From: Perkinsus marinus ATCC 50983
Lineage: Eukaryota > Perkinsozoa > Perkinsida > Perkinsidae
Assembly (NCBI RefSeq): GCF_000006405.1
Contig: NW_003203396.1
Location: 100,438 to 132,915, forward strand
Direction: 5' to 3'
Length of the DNA stretch: 32,478 nt
Under the pieces are notes generated by a model. It worked only from the letters and a program-made list of their open reading frames with translations, ran no database searches and was not told the origin of the DNA. Within the stretch, counting starts at the first letter, position 1; the number at the start of each line of letters is the position of its first letter. Made by a program: the position numbers and the translations under genes. Below are positions 22,369 to 31,902 of this stretch, in pieces.

Positions 22369-22407
22369 ACGATTCATTTTACTTGAATCTTAAGTGAAAT
22401 GAATCGT
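22369..22407. repeat. 16-bp inverted repeat, 7-nt loop
   Basis: Arms 22369-22384 (ACGATTCATTTTACTT) and 22392-22407 (AAGTGAAATGAATCGT) pair at 15 of 16 positions, the odd one a possible G-T/G-U pair on one strand. Confidence 0.85.
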
Positions 22408-22604
22408 GCACATGCGGTCTGAGCGGAGTTATACACTTCTTCGCATATGCACGAGTAAAGACCGGGGCCGTAACCTCAAGTAACTCCTTAGCTGCACGGC
22501 TTAGTAAAACGAACGAACTTCCTCACTCATCATATTTGAAAGGCTGACGCTGAAACGAGGATTACCTGTAAAGGAGTTCCTATAAGGGTTCTCAACGTAG
22601 GGGT

Positions 22605-22623
22605 GACTCACCCCGGGTGAGTC
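22605..22623. repeat. Perfect 9-bp palindrome
   Basis: GACTCACCC-C-GGGTGAGTC, perfect inverted repeat around one central base; the core TGACTCA (22604-22610) resembles a bZIP site. Confidence 0.85.
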
Positions 22624-22909
22624 TGAGGATCTTGAATGAATTTACCGCTCCTTATCTCCCTCACGTTTTTCAAGTTCTCGTGCCGTTCTGTCTTGAGTGA
22701 GGAATTAGTGAGAGATGCCCTTAAATATGGTCAGGATGCTCAATAAATCTCTCCTCAGTTTCAAGACCACTGCCAGGATCGAGTTTAAACGAGAAATCCA
22801 ATTCCGTGAGAGCTCTTGAAATTCAGGAGAAGTCAATTGATCACGCCGAAAGAAGAGCGCCTACGTAATGAAGTGAAACGGTCATATTCGACACCGTTTC
22901 TCATATATA

Positions 22910-23056
22910 ATGGCGAGCGAGAAATTCACACTCCAGAACATCGCAGATTCCTCAGAAAACTCTGTCGCTAACTCAATCGGAGCCTCCTGCGATAGTACGA
23001 AGAACAGTCCGTTTTTCGAATTGAATAACCGGACGGGATCGTTCTTCTTGTTTTGA
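22910..23056 (+). CDS. Possible small ORF or first exon (48 codons)
   Basis: Plus-strand ATG at 22910-22912 opens MASEKFTLQNIADSSENSVA and runs about 48 codons to a TGA after GSFFLF. Composition is protein-like, but the opposite strand is also open (frame 22882-23253). No family recognised. Confidence 0.25.
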   Translation: MASEKFTLQNIADSSENSVANSIGASCDSTKNSPFFELNNRTGSFFLF

Positions 23057-23133
23057 ACAGAGAGTGAGACGCAATCGGACGGTGTCCGCATGCGCGAAAT
23101 CGTCGCAGAAAGCACGCAAGCGCACAGCCAATG

Positions 23134-23152
23134 GACTCCATTAAATGGAGTC
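23134..23152. repeat. 8-bp inverted repeat
   Basis: GACTCCAT-TAA-ATGGAGTC, perfect arms with a 3-nt spacer. Confidence 0.7.
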
Positions 23153-23427
23153 GTCTCGGGAAGAACTTGTGTAACGAAGCTCTCATTGATTTTGACCGGG
23201 ATTGAAACACTGGAGCGGTTCGAAGTGCCGGCCGTGAGCCTGTGTGGCCCCATTCACCACACACTCCTGCTCTTTTGAAGGGCTGGGGCTCACTGTGAAT
23301 CACAGTCCTCTCTCGCACAACCCAGCTCTTCCACCCGAGATCAATCGCTTAGCACGCCCAGCTAAGCCAACTCACAGTCCGATGCACTAGGTGAGGTCAA
23401 GAGACTCCATCGTCTATTGACGCCACC

Positions 23428-23598
23428 ATGGAGACCTGGGGATGCGAACACGATTTGCCCGAGTCCATCCTAGACTCGCCAGTGGCGCAGCAGACACAAG
23501 CTGCTCTCTCGGGAATGCTCGCCGGTTTCCTGTTCCCCAATGTTGAGTTTTTCGAATACTCATTCACCAGGAATACTCTATTCCTGGAAGTGGTTTGA
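23428..23598 (+). CDS. Possible 56-residue protein or first exon
   Basis: Plus-strand ATG at 23428 in the context GACGCCACCATGGAG, a strong eukaryotic start context, followed by METWGCEHDLPESILDSPVA and a TGA at 23596-23598. The minus strand also has a 104-codon frame here (23397-23711) beginning with a hydrophobic stretch. I cannot decide between them; no family recognised. Confidence 0.3.
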   Translation: METWGCEHDLPESILDSPVAQQTQAALSGMLAGFLFPNVEFFEYSFTRNTLFLEVV

Positions 23599-23817
23599 TC
23601 TTTGCTCTCCGTTTCGCAACCGGAATCACTATCAACCGACTTCGAAAGAGCCAGCATGGTCACAAAAATCAATAGGGACTCAGAGGTCTGAGGAAGAGAG
23701 AATACCAACATGAAACCTTCTCATTTAGTTGTCTGTCGAGGGCCATGGGAAAAGAGAAAACTCCAAGTAAGAATGTGAACCCTTCACTAAACGCAGAATA
23801 CTTAATTCTCGAATTCG

Positions 23818-24885
23818 TCAGAGGAAAAAAAGATGCTCCTGAATAAGAATCAATGAGGTTTGCTATCAAAAGAAATATGTCATCACGAATCCGCTGCATG
23901 ATTTCTTGCCCTTATCGGAGTATACGACTACAATTGTATCGTCTGGCCCCTCCAAAGCATGATGAGAATAGCTATGTCCTACCATGATACTAGTTTGCTG
24001 AGACTTGTCAACTACGCTCAGCCAACCCATGCCATCTTCGCAGTGAGAAATACAAACCCATTGTTCTCCGATAAACCAAATATTCTTCACTTCGCAATCT
24101 TGGAAAGGGATGACTTCCTCCCTTTTCGCAGAAACAGGCAATCTCGGACCTTTCCCGAGCAGGAACTGTGTGATGATGATACTGTGCGTTTTCGAATCGA
24201 CTCTAGCCATTTTCACTTTACCGTGAGCGTAAGTCAAAGCAGGAGCAAAGTCCATGGTCGAGGAGACCTTGAAATGCCACCACGCATGAGCCCTTCGGTG
24301 AACTCCCTCACCCCTGAGGGATATTGTATTGAATGCCACGGTTTTGCCGTTCAGAGTAGTCATTAATATCATATCATCAACACATACGAGATTTGTCTTC
24401 TCTCCATTAATCGCGAGTCCTTCCACAAAGAGAAGCCGTAGGAACAGACCAGTCTTCATATCGTACACTGATATCTTCGAGTTCCCCTTGTATAAGACGA
24501 CAAGATGATCTTGCTCAGAGTCGTACGCATAGGAACCATCAGCATGACAAGCATCAAGGACCAGAGAAGGTATTGGGCCTCCCAAAAGAGGTCGCACGAA
24601 AAGATACTCGTAAGTGGGATACACTCCCATGACGTTACCCTCGCGGATAAACACGTATTGAGGGATCTCAGGAATTTTGGTATGATTTCGACCTTTCTGT
24701 ATTGGTTTCGTGCCAGGGGCCGACATATACCCCATGATCTCCTGGTTCAGGTCGTCTATAGGTTCCCTCCTAGGGCCGGCCCTCCTCCATAGCTCATCGA
24801 GACAGCTGAACTCCAAAGACAGGATGTGGGAAGGAGTCTTCATGATGGGGAGCCAACCGCGGGAAAACTTGGGGACTACAGACAC
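23818..24885 (-). CDS. Uncharacterised, propeller-like protein, about 335 residues
   Basis: Minus-strand frame from ATG 24885 with no stop for 339 codons (TGA at 23866). A GT-AG pair of 48 nt near the end (23886-23839, acceptor CTTATTCAG) would change the last residues to GFEHLFFL and move the stop to 23818. Short repeated hydrophobic strands (QDHLVVLYKGNSKISVYDMK, WFIGEQWVCISHCEDGMGWL, TIVVVYSDKG) suggest beta-propeller blades, but no WD or Kelch signature is seen. No signal peptide or membrane span. Mostly intronless, in contrast to IspG. Not recognised. Confidence 0.72.
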
Positions 24886-25991
24886 TGACCTCTCAAGATG
24901 TAGTTCATCTACTCGGCGTCGCTACGAATTCCGAAGCGAAAGCAGCTCGAATGATGCGGTCCTAAACTATTGAACACAACTCTCTTCGCAGAGCTGAAAC
25001 TTCACGATGAAAAAACTATCCCGTAAGGTGGATGATACTCTAGTCAGTCTTGGGAGGCCGAGCAAGTTGTATCTGACGACTACTATCTCTAGAAACAAGA
25101 CCAAGCCTTGAAGAAGATTGAGACCAAATACTTGAGAAGGAAAATGAGGAGCGTGAAGAACCTACGGATTCGTCAACAACATCGCAACAATCATAGGTCC
25201 AAGTTGCGCCGAAATGAATGCATCATCGTGCGCATCATGCGTGATTGCATCATCTTGACCAGCACCCCTGAGTCCCACTCACTGGGCCAAATCACTATGG
25301 CTGAGCCAGACTGGCTCTCCACCATGGGACAAAATAATTCCAATCATATTTAGTGATATGGCTCACGAAGGCGATCGTCGGAGGCCTCGACAACTCGACT
25401 CTAAGCAGTGCGTCTTCTCATTCGATGACTCTGCCAGGGATCACTCTTGCAGCCCCCGCGGTCCGGATAAGGACGTTTACCGGGCAGCTTGCAGCCCACG
25501 CCACGATGACATTGTCACCTGAATCCACTCATTCGGCAAGAGGTCATTTCAAAATTCGCTCATAGAATGAATTCATTGAGCAATCGGAATGTTCCCATCA
25601 TGGCGGTGACACCTGGCGGTGGCAATACCATGGATACTATCCATTGAATAGCATTTCCCTCGAAGTGCACGAGCAACAAAATAGGCTGATCGACAGCCAT
25701 GGATTCTTGGAAACTTCAGACACAAAATATGGGACTGCTACTTCACACCATACATGCGATCTATTATAAGCGGTTCCTGCATAACTTCACTGAGGACTGT
25801 TAGATGATGGTCAGTCCATCATGACCATGTACAAGATACTACACATATGAGATCAAGTATTTCACTAATAACTAGAAACTTTTAATGAAAGCTTCTATAG
25901 AAAAATCCTTTCACAAGCTCCTTGAGACGAGCAAAGTCGACGTCCCCTTCAACAGGACATGTTCGCCAAAGAGCATTCTCCCCCTAATCCT
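24886..25991. other. No gene supported
   Basis: Plus-strand frames at 25108-25353 are rich in Lys/Arg, and a CTATCTCTAG acceptor near 25092 precedes one; this could be an exon remnant but nothing supports a product. The remainder shows no clear coding or RNA signal. Confidence 0.35.
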
Positions 25992-26383
25992 TCATATAGT
26001 ATGGACCATACTCCGCCTGATCTCTTCGCCGCCGTGCTTCTGACACAGTTGTACAGCCTCCTGGCAAGGGTGGTGCCCTATAGCAATCACCGTGCATCTC
26101 CTCCCTCTGCCGTGAGCTTTGGAGAGAACGTCCATCAATATCAGTACTGCATCTGTCGACAATCGTCGCATAACAAGTCGAACGATCCACGCCTAGTCGT
26201 GATCAATGACCGATCATTCGGTCTGAACCATTTGGTTGGAGATCTACGAGCAAAGTCCTGCTTCGGCATCAATATTGCTAGAGTGGGCAATATTTGTTCT
26301 GTATTAAAGGACGCTACAGAATCTGTAACGATGTCTATGAACATAGAAGAATTCGACAGTCTTCTTGTTCCAGTAGGTACCAA
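25992..26383 (-). CDS. Possible two-exon fragment, weakly receiver-domain-like
   Basis: Minus strand: a frame ending about 26248 (LPTLAILMPKQDFA) can splice over a 95-nt intron (26247-26153, donor C|GTAGAT, acceptor GTCGACAG) in phase to 26152-25992, which reads DAVLILMDVLSKAHGRGRRC then TVIAIGHHPCQEAVQLCQKH and ends VHTI. LILMDV followed by TVIAIGHH and a Cys-Gln helix recalls the second half of a response-regulator receiver domain, but the switch Thr and C-terminal Lys are not present. The plus strand has a 166-codon frame over the same bases (25959-26459). Weak call. Confidence 0.3.
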
Positions 26384-26601
26384 CCCTTCTCAGAGAGTCG
26401 CTGAAAATTCCAGCCTGGAATCCTCTTCTCAAAGATCGAGCACATGCTTCCTCCGCTGAGCTCATCCAGTGATGCGCCTGATCTACTGATTTACAGTGAA
26501 TCATTTAGTCAGCAAATCTGCTAACGGAATGAGAACGTCTGCATTCCACGGCTCGATAACAGCTAATATTTGATTACAATGAAGCTTCGAGTTACTACGG
26601 T

Positions 26602-26651
26602 TTGAATCCAATAGCGGTCGATACATATCTATTGAGCGCTATTGGATTCAA
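26602..26651. repeat. Perfect 15-bp inverted repeat, 20-nt loop
   Basis: Arms TTGAATCCAATAGCG (26602-26616) and CGCTATTGGATTCAA (26637-26651) are exact reverse complements. Confidence 0.9.
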
Positions 26652-27551
26652 GCTGAGCATTCAAGCATAGAATCGAATGCTGAGCATATCGCGGATGTCG
26701 AGCAGTCATGATTGACAGTAGTCAACGACAAGGATACATGGTGTGAATGTCATACCGGTGACCACATCGGAGTCATGTGACCGACAATTTACATATTCAA
26801 AGACCAGGAATTCAGGTAAGGAAACCCGATTCCTGGTAATATAGCGGTGATACAGTATAGCCTGAACATAAATTTCTCCTTGAATTCTGTTTTCGCACCT
26901 TCGACGATGATCAGCAATACGCTAGTAATTCACCTCTCTTTCTCAGGTTTCATTATTTCCAACAGTCCCACCTTCTCCAGCTTTTCGTGAATCGCCAGTA
27001 TTCTGCTGGACCATCATGAATAACCTCGCTGAATAGCCATAATGAAGTCGCGCATGGAGCCAATAATTTACTGGCAATAAATCACACGTAAAACAACTTC
27101 AGAAGCTGTAACTACGAGACACTTCCACCCGTGTGGATCGTTGTAGTTCGAATGAGAAATTGTCCCAGAAATATAATAGAGTTGAAACGAAAGAGAAGAA
27201 ATAGTTGGAGAGTTGCAGAAGAAATTTTGAGATTCTTCATCTCTCACACCGTGCGTCCGTATCAAGCAGTAGGACCTACTGAGTAGGTGCATGGACAAAC
27301 ACACGATACCTCGAAGAGTGCATCAACGACGATACCACCAACAAGTGGTACAGCGCACTATTGGAAGCAGCATCTTATATAACACAAGAAAGCACAGGTT
27401 GTAATGTAAACGCTGTTTGGAAAGGTGTTCTCCTAAGAATTCCCACACTGAGTATCAAGAATCTTGATTCAAGATCCCACCTCAATCGGTGATCTCCGTA
27501 TGCCGTACTATGTACCGCATACAGTATATGCCATATACCCAATCCTCGATC

Positions 27552-27598
27552 TTCACTCGTTGGCGCGGCCGAACTGGGCCGCTCCAAACTCGAGTGAA
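27552..27598. repeat. Extended hairpin, about 18 paired positions
   Basis: TTCACTCG-TTGG-C-GCGGCC then GAACTG loop then GGCCGC-T-CCAA-ACT-CGAGTGAA: three paired blocks (8, 4 and 6 bp) separated by small bulges. Confidence 0.75.
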
Positions 27599-27822
27599 TC
27601 AAGGAATACGACAACACTTATGTTCCCGAATTAAACGAACTCGTCACAATGGTGAGCTCTGAAAGGAAATCTTCTTTATCATCGTTACTCAGCGGTTTCC
27701 GCTCCTAGATGCACAAAAGAACCCTGAAACGACAGCCAAACGCCTTCCATCACATCGCAGCATATTCGTCCAATTCTCGACTATAGACGACGTCACGACT
27801 ATCAAGTGCGATTAAGTCTACT

Positions 27823-30671
27823 CTAAAACAAGTAGCATGCCTTTCGGAAGAACTTCCTAATAAGACGCCCATTTACAGTGCTGAAATACACGTTCGCTCT
27901 CCTCAACTGTCGCTCACTACTCGAATTCAGGTATAAGGGTATGAAAACCAATTCCATATTCTCATCAACACATGTATATTTTCCCACACTTACTTCCATG
28001 CTAGAGGCAAGCCATTCCCCCCTGGCTGAAGCCACCAGAATCCTATCAGCTGACACATTCCATTTACTTCTTTTATTAGAACCCATTTCAGTAACCTCAA
28101 CATTCCCATAGATTTTCACCGGACATTTCTCAGGCTCCGGAACCTAACACAAACGGGTTATGATGATCTGCGAAAAAGATGGTATGCACGCATGCACACA
28201 CGCCTCACCATTTTCCAACACGCATCCTCTTCAGCCAACAACCGTTCCTCGTCTATCAGCTCCCCTTCTATCTTTGACCAGGCCTCGAACTGAGATGACT
28301 CCAACCTTCAATGCACGTAGTCAGTTACGCGTGCTGGTGACACGTAGAAAAGGATTATCCACATTTACGCGACCGCATTTTCCAACACTGCTATACAAAG
28401 GCATGGGAACATATGTACATAGACGATAAAGAAATTCCGATATAATTTTCGGAGACTCTCGCTAGTTCACCATATCCTTCTACCACAGGTCGTGTGTAAA
28501 TTTCTGTAATTTTAACCGAGGGAAGCCAACACACATCCCAACACTCCTTCGCAGCGGTGTGGGAATACACGAATATAAATCACTACATACGTTGATGACA
28601 ACACAGCAATTTCTGGGTATTCTCATTAGGTTCTCGCTCTCCTTTCCCAACTCGTATGCGCGATTTTTTCAAATTCATACCACACCTCCCAGCACATTAC
28701 CTGTTTCCTCTCAACTTCCTTCTGCCTCTCCTCCTTTTCCCTTTCCCTCGTCTCAGCCGCTACCGCTCGATCATGTTCCTCAGCTGAGGCCTTCTGACCA
28801 GCCGCTGTAGCATGGACAAACTCAGCATCATCGAATTCATCTGCAAAGTCGTCATCTTCGTCATCAGAATCGTTGGCCGTTTTTTCACGCTCCACCCGGA
28901 GTTTTTTGACGTTATTTTCACCATTTTCAGATCTGAAAAAAACAGCCGAGCTCAGGATTGTCCAAAATTAAATGTGACAATTTACTCGTAAAAGTGCACA
29001 AGAGATTCCCAAAATTTTCTCACTGTCACCAATACACATAGCGAACCATGGTCGAAATGAGAAACGATCATACTACTTTCAAATTTCCCTTGTGTGTGAT
29101 AAGATTTAACAACCAATTGGATCATACCAACACAACGTCAGATAGTATGTACATTTCCAAGTATGTAAGTTCCCGAACAGAATAATCAGTGTTGGAGGAA
29201 TATACGTTCGCTTTCCTCAGCCGAGCTCGGGAGTTTCCTCCCTAATTATCACAGACGAATTCAGGTGTAGAAGTGTACTAAAAACACAAAGAATTTCGTA
29301 CTATAGTTGACCTAGTGCAAATTTTCCCACACTGCATATACTTCAATTTTACCCAGCACTAGCTGGTCTCTTCAATCCAGCCGGGAGCCGTCCTTCATTG
29401 CAATAGCATTCCTTAGTTAAATGCATCCACCTCGTTCTAACAGCTCCCAGAACGTCAGCACCTATAACGATACTTGATACGAATCACAAGTATAAAAGTT
29501 AGAGATTTTAATATTCCCGAAGTTAGAGGAATATATGTTCGCTTTCCTCAGCTGAACTCAGTAGTTTCCAAGCCCAATTATAGGAGTTTACATGCGAATT
29601 GGAGTGTGTAAAAACCGATGGAAACTTGCTGCCAGAGTTTCCAGATTGTCACCAACACATGTAGTTGACCATATGTATATTTCCCACACAACATCAGCCA
29701 AGCAGTAACCATGCAGTCGTAGAAAGTGAAATGATGTTTACTATAACTTCCTTGCCACAGCATGCGATAGAGACTGTCTTAAAGCGAGCAGTGTCGAAAT
29801 ACATGTTCAGTTTCCTTAGCTCAGGAGTTTCCAAGCCTAATTTTTGAAGTTTAACCATCAGAATGGAATAGTGCAAAACTCAACAGAAAATTCCACAGAA
29901 TTGCCGTATTGTCAGCAACACACGTAATTGACCATGAGCACATTCCACCACGCTAGAATAGTGACACTACTATCTCTCATCCAGTACAAATTATATTCAC
30001 CACACCATGCCCTCATCGTATTACGTATAGCCCGACCCCTCCCTTCCTCATCCTCCCGTCGTAGCTCGGTCTGGAATCGACTCAATGCCCGATCGATGAC
30101 CTTCGAATACACCGACGAGACTGTGTCATTGGGCAAACTTTGCATCATACTCAACAATAACACTGCATTGCATTGTTATGTCAATCTGTAGAGGTCATCA
30201 TCACATCTTAAGAGGAGGGGCGCCGATATCAAAGACTTTCTCCGGCGAACGATGATGTCACTTTCTCAGAAAGTGCGTAAAAACGTTTGAAGCGAACGCT
30301 TCGCAGCTTCCACACATCCTCGTTGTTAGTACATAACGTTTCGAGGAGGCAATGTGCCTACTGTTTTACTCTTTTCATTATCCTCTTTCGTTCGCAACAT
30401 CGCTTTCTTGCATTTGCACTAACAACGCACGAGTCTCCGCAGGATGGGTGATAGTTTTTTCGGCGGCCGAATTACTCTCGCTCGCCCTAGAACTCGCTAC
30501 AAATCCGTTAAAAAACTGTAAAGTTCCCGACTGATCGTCTTGCTCGCTATCTCCAACTTCGCCGGCTGCTGCGCGACTCGGGACACCACATGGGTTTGGG
30601 AGATGGCCGTTCGATCTAAACAGCCCGGCGAGTCGATGGTACTGACGTGATGAACGTTGAGGAGTCGCCAC
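27823..30671 (-). CDS. Uncharacterised multi-exon gene, acidic and coiled-coil region
   Basis: Candidate exons (minus): 30671-30378 (MATPQRSSRQYHRLAGLF start), about 30315-30250 (DVWKLRSVRFKRFYALSEK), 30157 to about 29970 (MMQSLPNDTVSSVYSKVIDR, MRAWCGEYNLYW), 29461-29353 (ADVLGAVRTRWMHLTKECYC), 28932-28701 (acidic DSDDEDDDFADEFDDAEF, then a charged helix EREKEERQKEVERKQ), 28289-28209 (FEAWSKIEGELIDEERLLAE), 28143-27994 (VPEPEKCPVKIYGNVEV), 27880-27823. The last four joins keep phase (CAG|TTC, ATG|GTT, and GAA|GTAAGT donor). The acidic tract plus Arg/Glu helix suggests a nuclear or scaffold protein, but I recognise no family. Earlier exons are less certain and could belong to another gene. Introns hold copies of one repeat family. 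Confidence 0.5.
27881..27993 (-). mobile_element. Introner-like element copy A, coextensive with a 113-nt intron
   Basis: Minus strand begins GTAAGTGTGGGAAAATATAC and ends GCGAACGTGTATTTCAG. Its ends are imperfect inverted repeats (GGGAAAATATACATGTG versus CTGAAATACACGTTC) and double as the splice donor and acceptor. Confidence 0.6.
28557..28650 (+). mobile_element. Introner-like element copy F, opposite orientation
   Basis: Plus strand GTGTGGGAATACACG ... ACGTTGATGACAACACAGCA matches the minus-strand start of the other copies (GTGTGGGAAATATAC ... GTGTTGGTGACAATCTGG). It lies in the 411-nt intron 28700-28290. Confidence 0.5.
28935..29070 (-). mobile_element. Introner-like element copy E, intronic
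   Basis: Minus strand GTGTATTGGTGACAGTGAG ... TTTTACGAGTAAATTG ... CCTGAGCTCGGCTG then TTTTTTTCAG. It ends at the acceptor of exon 28932-28701. Aligns to copy C along its length. Confidence 0.5.
29194..29335 (-). mobile_element. Introner-like element copy B, intronic
   Basis: Minus strand GCAGTGTGGGAAAATTTGCA ... CCTGAATTCGTC ... GAGCTCGGCTGAGGAAAGCG then AACGTATATTCC. Follows the donor at 29352 of exon 29461-29353. Closest to copies A and C. Confidence 0.6.
29524..29690 (-). mobile_element. Introner-like element copy C
   Basis: About 167 bp. Minus strand starts GTGTGGGAAATATACATATG and ends GAGGAAAGCGAACATATATT then CC. Ends are imperfect inverted repeats (GGAAATATACAT / GGAATATATGT). Longest copy and a useful family reference. 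Confidence 0.6.
29795..29965 (-). mobile_element. Introner-like element copy D
   Basis: Minus strand GGAATGTGCTCATGGTCAAT ... GTGTGTTGCTGACAATACGG ... TTAGGCTTGGAAACTCCTGA then GCTAAGGAAACTGAACATGT. The most diverged of the same-strand copies; adjoins the end of exon 30157-29970. Confidence 0.55.
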
Positions 30672-31386
30672 ATACTACCGACAGAGTGGAGTGCCTACAG
30701 AGGGATGCCTATAACTCTGACAGTACGTCCAAGGGCGCTATAGAGGTTATCGCTGAGCACACTGGTCGGGCACGCCCTCATCAAATCTATCGACTTTTGG
30801 GAACCCGTGGTATGCTCACGGGCGTGAAGAATCCCCAAAAAAGTATTCACAATAAGATTAATCGGACGAACAATCGCATCGCGGCTGGCCTGACAACAGG
30901 CGCTTCGAAAGCAGTCTGCGAGAGCAGGTGCGCCTTGCCCCATTCGATGGATGAATCCCACTGTATCTATTCCCATAAGAGCGCTGCTGATGGCCTTGTC
31001 ACGGCGTGGTCCGCGCCGGCGCTGTTATTGAAGTATGGATCTGACCCGATAACTACAGCAGGTTTCAGTGAAATCATTTTACATATGGTCTTATGCACTT
31101 ATCATAAGTGCTCTCATTACCCAAGTTTCATCGCAAGCGCATTTGCTTCCTGCCTGATATTCTTCTTTTCATATCATATCGTAATTCATCAGCTGCTGAT
31201 GATGATCAGCATGATTGCTTCTCTCAATACTGCCGACAGCTGTCTCGTTTGCACTTAACCTCACGAAGACCCTATTCCAAACAGCTTCGTAGTATGCAAC
31301 GAGTGCGCTGACGCTTTTATGGGGAGCTTAGATCAAGAGGAGAGCGCGAGAAACTCATGACCCACCCACCTTTCATTTCAGACCTG

Positions 31387-31432
31387 CAGTAGTACAATAG
31401 TACGATAGTACGGTAGTTGCAATAGTACGGTA
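31387..31432. repeat. Short imperfect tandem repeat, AATAGTACG type
   Basis: Four to five degenerate copies of a word like (A/G)TAGTACRR occur in 46 bases. Confidence 0.6.
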
Positions 31433-31714
31433 ATAATCATATACCCCGAAGTTGTGACCACTATTGTATCAAAAACAAATATCCTATAGCATACAATGTT
31501 GTGTCCAACAATCCTTTCGGTGTTTTCCATTACAGTTCCAGAGAGACTAGCAGTGACGACAGAAAGAAGACCACTATCAGCCCACTACGACTTCCTTAGC
31601 GATCAGTAATTGAGTCGGAAGGGTAATCTCTGGAATGAGTGGGACGTATTTCTATCATAACCGCCCTTCAATCACCGGCAACTCTACGTCGCCGCTCCAC
31701 GCGTGGGGGATCCT

Positions 31715-31780
31715 GCCAACATCTGATTCGTGATCAATAAAGACCAATATGCTACCACTGAGCCAGTGACTCTGTTACGA
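31715..31780 (-). repeat. tRNA-like sequence with good A-box
   Basis: Minus strand reads TGGCTCAGTGGTAGCATATT, a near-canonical D-arm/A-box, then TGGTC-TTTATT-GATCA, a 5-bp anticodon-like stem. The expected T-arm is poor (GTTGGCAGGATCC) and no acceptor stem is found. A tRNA pseudogene or tRNA-derived element. Confidence 0.45.
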
Positions 31781-31902
31781 TATCAGTAGTAGGTATATTG
31801 TGTGTCAGCGACACCCAAATTGGGTGACCCAATCTACATGATCGAAGCTGGCGAAAACATCTGATGCTTTCGTCGACCAGGTCCTGAAGATCAGCCACCG
31901 CG

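Larger units (their letters stand above)
21511..22909. other. Non-genic stretch with strong hairpins
   Basis: Upstream of the gene ending at 20684; its earlier exons may be here. No recognisable gene. Holds two notable hairpins (22369-22407, 22605-22623) and many GAGTGAG/CTTGAGTGA words between 22300 and 22720. Confidence 0.4.
26505..27822. other. No gene supported; two strong hairpins
   Basis: Short frames at 27068-27304 and 27375-27617 lack protein-like composition. Contains inverted repeats at 26602-26651 and 27552-27598. Confidence 0.4.
30672..31902. other. Intergenic or unassigned; tRNA-like and short-repeat sites
   Basis: A plus-strand 203-codon frame (30647-31258) spans half of it, but composition is mixed and a minus-strand frame overlaps, so no product is claimed. 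Contains a short tandem repeat at 31387-31432 and a tRNA A-box-like site at about 31738-31776. Confidence 0.35.

Noticed and set aside
22882-23318. Overlapping minus-strand frames of 116-123 codons
   Set aside because: Two different frames and a plus-strand frame are all open here; none has a recognisable domain.
25959-26459. 166-codon plus-strand protein
   Set aside because: Overlaps a minus-strand reading that can be spliced in phase and has a weak domain match; neither is secure, so the plus frame was not called.
30647-31258. 203-codon plus-strand protein
   Set aside because: No motif, mixed composition, an overlapping minus-strand frame and no supporting context.
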